NCBI GenBank assembly: GCA_013076295.1
Contig: RQOL01000718.1
Coordinates: 992,001 to 1,056,000 of the forward strand
Reading direction: 5' to 3'
Source of the DNA: Sanderia malayensis
Taxonomy: Eukaryota; Cnidaria; Scyphozoa; Semaeostomeae; Pelagiidae
DNA length: 64,000 nt
The position numbers were made by a program, and so were the translations under genes. The notes below the pieces were generated by a model, which worked only from the letters and a program-made list of their open reading frames with translations, did no database searches and had not been told where the DNA came from. Positions 23,901 to 37,300 of the stretch are shown one piece after another; the stretch's first letter is position 1, and each line of letters starts with the position of its first letter.

Positions 23901-26900
23901 CATACAAGTTGCTGGTCAACTTGATTACGAGGCTGTGAATAGATATACACTGACTGTTGTTGTCAAGGTAAGCATTACGATCAGAGTGTAGTGCACAAAC
24001 CTGTATCAAGGTCTTTACCCTTTAACCTGACTGTACCATGTGTACAACTTTATCTGTACTCATTATGCTTACCATAGTAGTGTACAACCCCGTATGTAGC
24101 CACAAAATTAGGAGTTTCTGCTTTTATGAGGTACCATTTTAGCTTTCAATGCAGAGCATTTTTCAACATTGTCCCATAGAGGAATTTGTTCCAGTCTGGC
24201 CCCCGTAGTAAGGGGAAAATTTCCCCCCAGTTATGGACCCTTTGGGTGCACTTTCACCGATTCCCTCTGGTGGAAATCGGTGAAAGTGCCCCCCGATAAG
24301 CCCTTAAAATGTCGGGGGCACTGTCACCGACATCTCTCAATGGCTCAATAGAATTAGGACCGCAGGGTTCATTCTAGTTCTCCCAATTACCCATACTTGT
24401 ACCCTTATCATTCTGTAGTGTTGAGCAAATTTTCTCAGTGTTGCAGCTTTTTCCAGTGAATACATCGACCAACTTTGAGGCAAATTTATTGATGTATTAA
24501 CATCAGCACGCTGCACATTATTACATTACAACATCGGCGTACTGATTTCAGTTGTTGTTGTTGTTGTAGGATAAAGGACAACCTCCCCTGTCATCCGAAA
24601 CACCTGTCATCATAGATGTGATGGATGTTGGTGATACGAACCCCGTTTTTCTTCCTTCATCTTCATACGAAGTCAGAGCCAACGAGAACATACCACTGGT
24701 AAGAAGTAGTTCATCTAGTTATTTGATAATTTTTATCTAGTTACATCATCTGATAAGATTTTGCTGCGTTTGCTCTACTGTTACATTGGGATTTTGCATA
24801 ATGTTGATTGCAACTATATAAGAAACCCCTTATAAGAAACCATAGGCTCCTATTTTCAAAACTTAAGAAACTTTAGTAGGAGATTTTTTGTGACTGAAAA
24901 AAGTTAAGAAACTTTCTATGTTGTTTTGACGAGAAAAAATGTTAAAAACAACTTGCGCACTTCATTCCCACAGATTTGTAACAAATCTCAACAATGTTAA
25001 GAAACTTGCTGAGAAACTTTTCGTACCATGAATAGGTAAAGAAACTAACAAACCCTGGTACGAAAATTTTGCATAGTTTCTTATAAAAAAAAATTGGTGT
25101 ATTGATATTCCAAAACCCCACAGACTAGTGATTTCTTATTGTGTCTTGAAGCCCGTTTAAATGCTAGTGTGATTTGAACATGCATTGTCTTGGGTTATTT
25201 CAGTGTTCATGTATGTTAAATATCCCGTAGAACACTGAAGTTGCCAAGGTGACAGCTGTCGATGGAGACAAAGGAATCAACAATGCAATTGGTTATGCCA
25301 TCCAAAATGGTATGGTTTAGTTCACATTAGCGTAGTACCTGATATTTTTGTTTTAACTAGCGAGCTATGTTTTTGATTTCTTGAGTAGCGATATTGTATA
25401 TGCTTCTGTCTGTAGTTTTATACATCCTAACATGTCTTCTGCTTACCTGACATTGAGGAAGAAACACAACACATGGAAATACGTTTATGCTGTAGCTCTG
25501 TATTGTTTGTGTTGTCTTGCGCATAGTTGCAGAAGAGACTTGTTTGTTTCATAAACGTCTTGAATATGTAACATTTTGTTTGATGTTTTACAGTTTTTAA
25601 CACTGTTCCACTTCAGATATTATTTGTAAATGAAACACTCACCAATTCTCTACCTAAAATCTTATCCATTTTATTTATTGTTTTTATTTATTTAAAGGCA
25701 ATGGCATATTTGTTGTTGATACAGCAACTGGAAGTATAACAGTTAATGGAACATTGGACAGAGAGAAAGCAAGCCTGTATAGTCTGAAGATTAAGGTATC
25801 GTTGAACAATCATATACTTAGTTAGTTGTATTAGTTACTTGTAATAGTTAGTTAGTATTAAACTATTGAGAACATTTGTCGTTTAGTTTTCTCTATCAAG
25901 GTGTTTGGACATTTTTCAACTTCTGTGTTTGTTGCGAACCTATTGAAATCTCACGTACGTGTGTAAAACCCCGACCACCAACTACTTCCTACATGCAGTT
26001 CATTTGTTTTCCAGGCATACGAAATTCCTTCTCCAGCATCCTTTTCCATTGCTGATGTCATCATTCAACTCAATGACCTGAACGATCACAAACCGACATT
26101 CGCAAGCGATTTATATTATTACACGATAGACGAAGATAAGTCAGTTGGCTATGCGTTATCTCCCGTCTTGAAAGCCACTGACAAGGATGCAACTGTAAGT
26201 CAATAGAGAGTGCATAACTTTTCACAGAACGTGGAAGTACGTCATGTCGCAAGGGTGTCTCTGTCTTATTAGATTGAAAGGGCATTGATGCTATTGTATG
26301 TTACATATTGACATCTTTTTTTTAGATACGGAACAGCGCTTTTGAGTATTCCATCATTGATCCAACTGGAATGTTTGCTGTTGATTCATCGAATGGACAG
26401 TTGACTGTCATTGGAAAACTTGACTATGAGACAAAAATGAACTACACCTTCATGGTAAGTTGTGTTTTATGTTCCTTTTTCTGCTCTTCGTGCTCCCCCC
26501 TTTTCACGGCTCTTCATGACTCGTGTATCTTTTTTTCTATCGATTTTTTTTACCCTCCTTTCATTTTATTTTCTACTTATTCTTACTTCCCCAGGCTCCA
26601 TTGTTGTCTAATTTTTTCCCTTCATTTTTCTCCCATCTGTTCTTTTCTTGTATTTTTCTATTCCTCTGACAATATTGTTACATGATAAAATTATTATAAA
26701 CATGGCTTTTTATCCCTTTAAGGCTGTAGCTACAGAGACAATTTCATCAGAGAAGCAAAATGGAAGCTCGACAGTTGTAGTTTCACTTTTAAACATCAAT
26801 GATAATTCACCAATTTTTACGAAGTCAAGCTTCACTTTTAATGTTACTGAAAATTGCCCAGTTGGTAGCACAGTCGGAAATGTGACGGTATGTGAACCAA

Positions 26901-29398
26901 AGAGCATTATATATATTTATGCTTCTTCACTTTGTTACTATGTAACTCTATCACCAATACTGAAAATATTATTCATATTGCATTAATGCTACAACTGTTT
27001 CTACAAACGTCTACTGTACGTGCCTAGCAAATGTTTTCTCCAATTGTGCTACAACTACGCCTGCAACTATAATTGCTATGAATGCTTCTACTGCACATGC
27101 CTAGCAAATTTTTTCTATCATAGGCATCTGATGACGATGTTGGATTATTTGGTATAATTTCGTACAGCATAGTTACATCATCAAGCTCATTGTTGTAAGT
27201 ATTGTTATTATGTAAGCACAGTTGATAGAATGGAAAAAATAAATGTTGCACTTTGCTTGTTGGGCGTAATGCTTTGCAGACCTGAATGGTGAGGTATTAC
27301 AAATAATAATTATCATAACACTGTAGATGGCTGCACACAATAAAGTATACAAAACGAAGAAGTTGTACTGTTAGTAAATTGTCTTGTAAGATAAGGCTTT
27401 AGAAGATCACGAAGAAGTACAACTTTTCTTTGGCTATTGAGCGAGTTTGTAAATTTACCAGGAGATTTCAAATTAAATTGTCATTAAAATTGCTTGAATT
27501 GAAATTGAACTACTCTTCTTTCCTTCCAGATTCACGATTGATCCGCGTTTGGGAGTTATCTCTGTCCTCAGGAGTCCGGACCATGAAGCAACGCGGTCGG
27601 AGACATTCGTTGTGAAAGCCACGGACGGTGGAGGCCTCAACGCAAAGTCATCAACAGTCATTGTGACCATTTACGTCACAGACATAAACGACAATGATCC
27701 AGTGTTTACGAATCTCCCCCAGACTGTTTTCGTTCCAGAGAATCAGCCTGGTCAAAAGATATTCACAGTGAAAGTATGTCTTCATTGTTTTGTACATTTT
27801 ATACCCCTTTGCAATGCTTTTGTTGCCCTATGAAACCAATTGAAAACATTATATCACACGAGTGTAAACGCCTACAATGTTCAAGTTTTGAACTCGAGAA
27901 TTTTCGAATTAATGTTATTACTCATTGATGTCATGTTGCTCGTAATTAATTAGAATTAAGTTTTGTGAATCTTTCTTTTAAAGGCAACCGATTCTGATTC
28001 TGGCAGGAACGGAGTTGTAAGCTATAAACTAGAGACGAATCAATACACAGGCTTTGTGCTGGACAATAAAACTGGGCAGATAAATACAACCCAGTCACTT
28101 GATTATGAAGGAGCAAGTAATACATTCCAGTTGCTTGTTACAGCTTTTGACTATGGCGTGCCACAAAGAAATGCTACTCAAATATTAACAGTAAAAGTAA
28201 AGGTAAGTATTGAGTTGAAGGCTGTACCTGTGGTAGTTACTTTTACTTATTTCTTTTTATTTTTCTGGTTCTGTTACTTTTTCTCTTTCTTTGTTTTCTT
28301 CCCGGTCTATTTATACGTCTTTCCCTTTTATTTCTACTGGACCACTATTTATATCAATTTTAAATTGTACAGTGTTATCCAGTGTAAATAATCATATACG
28401 CATTCTCTTCTTTTCTTCTTTTTGTTCAACTATGTAATTTTCTTCCTCTTCTGTTGCCGTTGCTTTTTCCTTCGTCTACTTCTTCCCTTTTTTCTTTTCA
28501 TGCTAATATTAAAACTCCTTTTGCTGTTGCTTCTATTTTCTTCCTCTCCTACCATACTCTCCTTTCTTTGACTTCTTCGCCATTTACCACTGCCTTTTCT
28601 TTAACTTTGTTCATTTACCTTGGAGATTAAAATTGGAGAATGTGGCCAATGGCTTACTCAACTCACTTGATACCAACTTCTTTCTTTTCAGGACGAGAAC
28701 GACCATTCACCAGTATTCAACCAATCACGTTACAACACCTCGATAAAAGAAAATACAAAAATTGGTTCTTTAGTTACGAAGCTCGCTGCTATTGATCACG
28801 ACGCTGGCTTGAACAGCAAGTTAAGCTACTCCATCAGCAAAGGAAATGACAGGAATACATTTGCCATTTCATCATCTGGTGAAATTACAACTCAAGATTC
28901 GATTGATAGGGAAACTATAAGCAGCTACACGCTTTTAGTAAGTTGTCTTTAAGCATCCAACATTGCTTGATAACTCTTGTTTTACTGCTATGCAAGTATA
29001 TTCTAAGGAGAACGTGCTGCATTATGAATTGATCAGCAAAAGCATATATAGGCAACAACTGAGTCAAATGTAGTTTCTGTCTTTTGTGCGTTGTCTGTTT
29101 GCTTTATTTTGGAAGTTTATTCCAAGAACTAGCTTAAAACAAAGAACTTTGAAGTCAACAGTTGAGTACGGTTAGACATTTCAAATGTCGGGCACACAGC
29201 ATTGGTGTTCAGTATATAAAATATAGTTGGGGTTTCTTTCTATGATTCTCGGTATTATCTTATGAATATTTGGTGAAAAAATCTACTCGTGTAACAGGGC
29301 CTTGACACAAAAAACTTCATCTGTATTTTAGGTTGTTGTCACTGACCAAGGATCGCCACGGTTATCAACAAATTCCACAGTATGTATCAATTTTGTTT

Positions 29399-29430
<32 letters not shown>

Positions 29431-31346
29431 GAATACGGAACACATTACTCGAGGGTGTATTATGAAATTGAAGTTTTTCATGCATTTTAAATGCATTTTT
29501 CACCATGACAGTAATCTCCAAGTATTTTGTGAATATTTCGTCTAGGTTTTTGTGACAGTTACAGATGAAAACGACAATTATCCAAACTTCCAACCATGTA
29601 AGTCCTTGCTTTTAGTGCTTCCGAAACTCTTTGGTTCTTGATATTTAGCTATAGCCGATTTTATAAAACGTGACAATTATCTCCCCCCAAACAGTAAGCT
29701 ATTCTGTGAAGGTGAACGAGACTGCTGCAGTTGGAAGCGAGGTTGTCGTTTTGAAGGCTGTTGATGCGGATGCTGGTGAAAATGCCAGAATTTCATACTC
29801 AATTATCTCTGGCAACGATCAGGTAAGAAGCATTTTTGGACTGTAGCATGGATTTCTGCTGTCAACCATTTGGTGCATGTTATACTTCTCACATTGCATC
29901 GCCGTGATTATGCTATGTGGTCCAGAAATTGACGATAAAGCCCAGAGTGGCTGTTTCAGAGACATTAGAAGCTACAATAGGCTACAAACGTCCCGGACAC
30001 TTGTGACGTTGCAAAATTTTCACATATCCTTCATCCCCCCCCCAAACAATGCTGTCTATAGATATGTCTTACACAATTTGCAAAGTTCCTTTTTCACGAT
30101 GATCACAGAGGTTTCATTTGGTGAACAGAACAACATTTCTCTAGGGGGAGTGGGTGGGGGTTGAGCCCACAAAAACAGAAACTTACAGGTTGGTAGCCTT
30201 TTTTGCGTCCTGAGGACATTTTTCAACCATTGTAGATATCCTCAAAGTTTTATTGCATTTCTCGCAACTTGGGGTTTGAGATTTGATACAACTTCTTAGC
30301 GTTTCGAAATGTAAAATGTTTCAGTTTTGCCCAATGCCTTCTGATTAATTCTGGTTTTCTTGTTATTTAGAATCATTTTTCCTTGAATGAAAGTAGTGGC
30401 AAGCTAATCATCAGCCAGACCCTTGATTGGGAAAAGACAACTAACTATATCCTGACAGTGAAGTCCAACGATCACGGAGTCCCAAGTAAAAGCAGGTCAG
30501 CATTTCTGCAGTAAAAGTCTGTGTGTTATCAGAAACCTGCAAATTTTGCATCCAGTTTATTGTTAAAAAACAATAAGTTATTATTTTTTATTGTTTTGAT
30601 TCGTCCAGAATCCTCTATAGCCAATCTATATTGGTTCTTATGTGTGGGCTTTTACAGAGTAGAGTGTGAATAGAAAGTACTGTTGTACAACTCTAAGCTG
30701 CAATATAATGAATTGTTCAATGAGTCATACTTTACGTTTTTTCCTCAGAACTGCGTTTGTAACGATTGAAGTACTTGACAATAACGATAATTCACCAGTG
30801 TTCACCGAATCCAAGTATGCATTTCAAATCTACGAGGTAGGTCTTCATTGCCTTGATTGCATCGTCGAATGTTGTGTATAATTGTATGGAAAATATCTTA
30901 ATATTGTATGGAAAATACCTGTTGCTAGCCATCATCTCAGTATTATCTTCATCGTAGAAAAAACACAGTCTTGTCATCTGGCAATTTGTTTCCATCAGAG
31001 AGTCTTTATCTTCCTCCCCCTTTAACCACCTTTATTCCACTTTTTTGTAATAGCGTGCAAATGTTTATGTCATGTTTGTTACAGTACTCTGAATCTTGTT
31101 TCAATTCAACTGTGTTGTTTGCGTTAGCCAGCCGGGAAGTTTAAGTGTTGCATGAATCTATTGCGTAGTTACTGCAGTATGCAATGTGTGCTGTGTACTC
31201 TGACATTGACCATTTGTATCTGTTGTTTCAGAATTCAGCCGAAGGGAGAAGTGTTGGTCGCGTTACAGCAGAAGACAAGGACGGAAAATTGCCACCGAAT
31301 CGAAATGGCATCGTCAAATACCACATAACATCAGGAAATGACCGGG
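20903..31346 (+). CDS. Cadherin gene, exons 1-23 (signal peptide, EC1 to part of EC9)
   Basis: Exons: 20903-21005, 21113-21181, 21473-21618, 22126-22194, 22867-22956, 23614-23712, 23869-23967, 24570-24698, 25231-25309, 25698-25795, 26015-26194, 26326-26454, 26723-26887, 27124-27194, 27530-27773, 27984-28202, 28692-28937, 29332-29379, 29546-29597, 29695-29822, 30371-30495, 30749-30836, 31232-31346. Linkers in order are DENDCVPQF, VGDTNPVF, DLNDHKPTF, NINDNSPIF, DINDNDPVF, DENDHSPVF, DENDNYPNF and DNNDNSPVF. EC2's linker is the most divergent, having lost the usual NDN. Exons are small (48-246 nt), about two to four per repeat. The last exon ends in phase 1 after SGNDR, to be completed at 41148. 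Confidence 0.92.
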
Positions 31347-34300
31347 GTAAGTCTCTCAAATGATAATCTTTCAAATGAATCTTATATTCATTGCTTAAAC
31401 GGTCGCAACCACTTCCTCCCTACTTTGTTGCACGGCATTTGGCACAATAGCTGGTTCTGTGGTGTTTCGCTTAGTCGAGAATGAAACTATTCACTGGCAC
31501 TTCGCTGCAGCGTAAGTTTCTAATTAGTAACCCTGGTCGCAAGAGACTTCTCGATGGTAGTAACTGGTGTTTGTTTAGTGTAATATAGAGCAAATGCAGG
31601 CTAATAGTGTGAGGATGCGTGCCGACTGTTGCTTTGTATAGGGCGAATACATTGCCAGAGCCTTGTCCGTTTTGTGTTGTGTTTGCCAGAACTTGGTATT
31701 GTGCTGTATCAAATACAATGTCAGACAAACGCAGAGTGGCGTTATTAAGAAGTCACGGTACTTTACCTCCTTGAACGTATACCAATATATAAAAATTTTA
31801 AATATGTATATATTTATATATATTTAAAATATTTGTATGTATAATATATAGTAATATAATACCGTATCAACATGTCAATATATAGCAATAACAATGCTAA
31901 GGTTGCTTCCTGGTGTGATTAACTCAATAGCTCAAAGCCAGTCAGTTGTACGGCTACCAGTGTCATTCTTGTACACTTCCATGTATCACAGAGCTATGCA
32001 GTTTTGTATACTTAGATAGATGCTGCGATACTATACATCAGTGCTTATAGTAATAATTGAAGGTGGATGGAGCCCGTTTGAAGTGTTCAAGTCGGTTAAC
32101 ACGGTACTGTTGGATTCGTCATTGCTGATTTTCTTCGTGTAACTCTCGCGTGTGTCCCACTTCGATGCGTCATCCGCAGCGACAGTAGACTCCTGTGCTT
32201 GGATGGCATACGTCCGTGCTCTCGCTGTAATCTGTTTGTTCACGTTGCGGCGAGCCATGGAGAATATTTGCTGATTGATGACGTTGCGTTTGTTTCTCTC
32301 CGGGTGCATGAGAATAACGACGAGTTTCGGTAGGAAATTGAACACCCAGAGGACGAAACCGCTCGCCACAATGCTCACTGCCATTATCATTGGTCTGTCG
32401 TTGCGGCGTAGAAGATAGAGAGTGATCGATGCAGAGCCTATTACGTTGTTCGCAAACATGGTCATGGCAAGCCAGCGTGCATCGCTGAATACTTCGGGTA
32501 GCTTGCGTGTGCGAAATGCCAACGTGCAGCATACCATGGTGAGTAGGATGACATACGTTGCCATTGCCATGCTCATGTGCTGCGATGGAAGGCCGCAATC
32601 TTTATACGCTTTGGGAAGATGTTGTGAATCTGCATAGAAGTCGTCACTGTTGTTATTGACGTGGCCGTCGGCCTCAAACACGACGCGTATTACCGGCTGC
32701 GGCTTGTAGAACGTGTACAATATAGGTATGGCTGCTAGCGGTGGCAGGGTGCACACAAAGATGCTGAGGAACTGCGATGCCAAACCTTGCAATTTTCTAC
32801 TCTTTTGATACATCTTCGCTTTGAATATGCACAGGTAGCGATACGCGCGTACTGACAGAATGGCAGTGGCTATTGTCGTAAGTAGACCGGTTCCAGCCGG
32901 TCGCAATAAACATGTATACTCGGTTGGCAGACCGATAAAAACCAGTGGCTCGAGGAAGAGGAGAAAAAGTGTGATGAGTAGCAGATAGGACAATTCCCGG
33001 TTGCTTGCCTTGATAATCGGCGTGTCTCTGAACCACACGAAACAAAACAACGTAAGCAGAACGAGGCTGGCGCACGTGAACGAGGTTGTAAGCAATGCAA
33101 TCACGGCAGCATCCGACCAACGAAGATATTTTTCTATCATCATGATACACGCAGTGTGATTATTGTTGGACATGTATCCATTGGGACACTTGTCGCATGT
33201 TTGCTGTCCGTAATCAGCTTTCACGTGGTCCTGTTGGCACTCGGTACATTTCCAGCAGCACTTGTTTTTACCAGCTATACCGAAGTAACCTGGTTTGCAC
33301 GCCTCGCTGCAAATGGATCTGGTTAAGTCGGTTGTCCATCCATTCCACGTGATGTCTGTATTGTTATGAAAGAGTAGTGTTCTGGTTTGTCCGTCCCACC
33401 TTCCAATGATCTTGAATTCCATTTTGTTTTTTTCACCCTCGGTTGGCTGCAGGTTTGTGATTTCGTAGCTTCCTACAATGGAATTCAAAATATGGTATTA
33501 ATGGAATAAAGGCTGATTAATTGCTTCACGTCCATGGGTAATTGCCTCTCATGCTGCGAGTTGAATCATCCCCCAAATCGAGGCTCTTGGCACAACGCTC
33601 GCCAATTAGAGACTCCAACACAGAGGACAAAAACCTGGACCAAGAAAACGTGGAACGAAACCAAGAATTGCAGGTCAAATTTAGAACTTGAGACCAAATG
33701 AATGGTAAAGTTGACAAAGAATTAAATCAATATCTTTGGGAAAGGTTAAGGAGATAAACTTGCTTGGTACGGCAAAATTGAGATGGCATGCGAGTATGAA
33801 TCAACTGCGGTTTATATGGACACAGAGAAAAAATAGCAAAAATAATTTGTTAAATTGCCTTAAAGGATTTTGCGAACATGTCAACAAATTGTGGAGATAC
33901 GTTGTTTGATCACGAATAACATGTTTGCGTTGGCTAAACTATTTTCATAGCGTACAGCTGGCTTGGCTATCCAATTAGTTGTGTTTGAGAACAGGGTGGG
34001 TGAACAAACCCTGCGAACAAAGAATCAAAGGGATGAAGAACTTGTTTTAGAATATCTGATTTAATTAAACTTTGAAATTACTCAAATAGATGATGTTTTT
34101 TTCGGTTGATTTAATTAAAGGAAAGAAGCCACTGGCATCGAAATTTATTGCTTAACACAACTATACCACCTGTATCTTTATTTATTGTGAATTGTGTGTT
34201 GTTTTTGAGTTGTTGTGTTTGTCTAATCAATCAGTGCTATTGATTAACTGCTATTTGAGGCTCACTGTTCTTTTGAAAATTCCAGTGCTTGTTTGTGCTG

Positions 34301-37300
34301 AGGGCCGGATTTCGGTGTTGTGAAAGGCATTATGATTTGGATTACTCTACTAAAACTGCGATAGAGTACCTTTATTTGACTTGTTATGAGTTAGTCAGAG
34401 ATAGGTCGCCACACCTTTGTGGACTATGCCTGATTAGTAATCATTATTGGTTATAGTTGGACATCATTGTTGCCTGTGATGGTGGTTATGATTGGTTATG
34501 ATTCTTGATCATGATTGGTTAAGATTCGTGATCATGATTGGCCCTGTTTGATGATCATGATTGGCTATGATTAGGGATGTGTAAACGTAAAATCATTCTA
34601 CTTGACTTACCTCTGGGGTCTCCATTACTATCGAAGCTTATTGGCACTCCCAATGCCTCTGTGAAGGAGACATTACGTAGAAAAGACAATACATCATTTG
34701 GATTGACCTTATACCTCTTCTTCAACCAGTAGCAATCACTAGAACCATCAGTGGGACATTTCAACACTCCGTGTAACGCATGCGCCAATGCATAGACTGC
34801 ATCCATGACATTGGCACATTTACTGAAGCTGTAATCTAATGTGATGTTCTCTGGTACTATCTCGTTCTTTCTTCTAAAACATTGAATCGTCTGGTCGTAG
34901 TATTCACCGAACCACGGGTTCGAGTCGTACGTGCGTGGGTTCAATCCCTCGATAAACGTCATGAATTCTTCTATGTTTCCAGGTGATGGTATAATGCCTA
35001 GCATTCCGCCGATGATGTCCGGGCGGATGTTGTAGACGAAATTGTTATTGCCCCAGGCCTCGGATGCGATCCACGTTTTGCCTGTCAGGTTTTGCTTCTC
35101 GGCTTCTTGGAGGACTGCTTGCGCACTTGGCCATTCGCAGAACAGGATGATGACAGTGGATTTTACGTCGGCCTTTAGTTCAGAGACTATTTCTGTGATT
35201 TGTTGTTTGGTGGAGGCTTCCGAAAGAGCGATGTCAAATAGTCCGTCCACCGCGACGCAGATCCGGTCGCCCGCGGCCTTTTTCAATGCTTCAACGCCAA
35301 GCCGACCGTAGTCGTCTGACGTTGCAACGGTTGAAACGTAGGACCAATTGAAATGGTGCATGATATCAATCAATGCCTTGCCTTGGTAGGTGTCCGGTGG
35401 AATCGTACGGAAAAACGTCCTAAAGTTGAATTTATCCGAAAGGGCAGGGCTAGTTGACGAGTAGCTTATCTGGGCAATGTCCTCGACGTTCATAATGTAG
35501 TTAATACTGATCGAGATTTTCGATGACGCTCCGCCTATTACGCCAGTGATAGTGCGCGTTGCGTTACTACGACAACTGCATTTGTTCAACGAAGTCGCGT
35601 TGCTCGTCGTTGTTGTCACAACATCGTGACGTAACGACTGAAGCATCAACGAAATGTCCAACGCTCTTGGTATGTTGTTGAACGAATCGCAAATTATGTA
35701 GCCAAGCCTGACGCCTGGTAATATGTTGTTGTTGTTGTTGATTTTGCGTATCGCGTCAATCATCGCCTCAGACCACGTGATGCCGCTCTTGTTGATTTTC
35801 ATGCATTTAGTAATGCCGTTTGTCGTCTTCAACTCGTATTCGCACTGGGTCTTCTGCAGACAATTCTCCATGGCGACTTCTACGTGAATGGGAAATATGC
35901 CCGCGACGATCAGGTCAGCGTTCATGTCCATCAACGGGCACTTGGCATGCGTGTCGTTGTTGTACTCTATCGTCGAGCCTTCGAGGTTTTGCGACGCTGT
36001 TAGTGCTAGGACGAAAAGTATGTTGAACTGCAACCAAATGCACTTCATCGTTGCGACGTTGATATGCGATGCCGAAACGAGTTCGGCTCACGTTCGTTTC
36101 GTTGGGCGATATTCTGAGTAGTTTTTGCTGAGTTTGTTGAATTATCAATCATAATTCCCATGCATTCAGTATCTACAAGCCAATATATCTCTCCAACGAG
36201 TATCTACAAGCCACTATATCTCTCCAGCGAGTATCGAAAAGCCACTAGGGAGCTTCAATAAGACGCTATATTTCTTCAGCGGGTGTCTTTAAGTAGCTAT
36301 CCCAGGCGACGCTATTTAAAAGCAAGACACTTATGTTGTTACATGTTGCTAATTATTGTCATATGGCCTCGCTATTCGCAAAGAAGCGTCGTAAACTTGT
36401 TAGTTCATTTCTCTGTGTTATTGTTGCCCTCTTGTAAAGTTTTGCCTGTTTTCATGCGCTGTCCGATGTTTGTTGCTTGTTAAGCTCTTGACGTCCGTTT
36501 TACCTGCATTGCTTGTTTATGTTAGCTTGCATTGCTCGGCATGGGCATGCACATACAAACAATCCATTCGATTTAAAATCACCTTGCGACTATGCCAGCC
36601 ATACAGTCAGTGTTTAATGTTTAAGATATCAAGTAGCTTCAACTTGCTGTTTAATCCTCTGCTGTTATCTTTGCCTCAGCCTGTTGAGAGAACAATGCGT
36701 ATTACAGCATGAATGTATTTACAGCAGTGCAAAAGGAGGTAAGAATAACAATAGTCGCGTACACTCTTCACTCGCTAGCATGTCCAGCTCGAAGTCATCA
36801 AAGCGATTCTTGTTGTCAATAAAAACAGATTCATTACTTGGAACTGTGGCGATGTTTGAGCGCACTGCGAGAACGAGGCTTGTATGTATGGGCTCTCTAA
36901 CGAGGCAGGAGCATAATGGCTTGACGATACTAAAAACTTTGCAGCGATTTGTTTATTGCTGATAAGTTTAATCTCCTGAGAGATGAGTCATTTATTTGAT
37001 TTAACAAGGTTTCGAGAAGTGGAAGCTACAAGGCTATCAAGGGTCACTCATTGAGTTTGGGCTGAATTTTCATACACAGATACAAAATGTGTCAACTGAA
37101 TTCTCTTTAGATTTTATGGACAGTTCGCATTGTGAGCGATTTTTTCTCAAGCCCTAGCTATTGAACATTTATCATGCGTTGACTATCAATTTTTGCCATG
37201 ATCGATCCAGCTTTAGATTCGTAGTGAGATTTCACTCATATTCCAACATTCAAATGAATATTCTTTGAATCTGTATCTCAAGCGAAACAGATTTGTCCTG

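Noticed and set aside
32031..36048. Two separate receptor genes (membrane half and ligand-binding half)
   Set aside because: A good donor and acceptor in matching phase join them at the conserved NGDPRG-SYEI point, giving one normal class C receptor.
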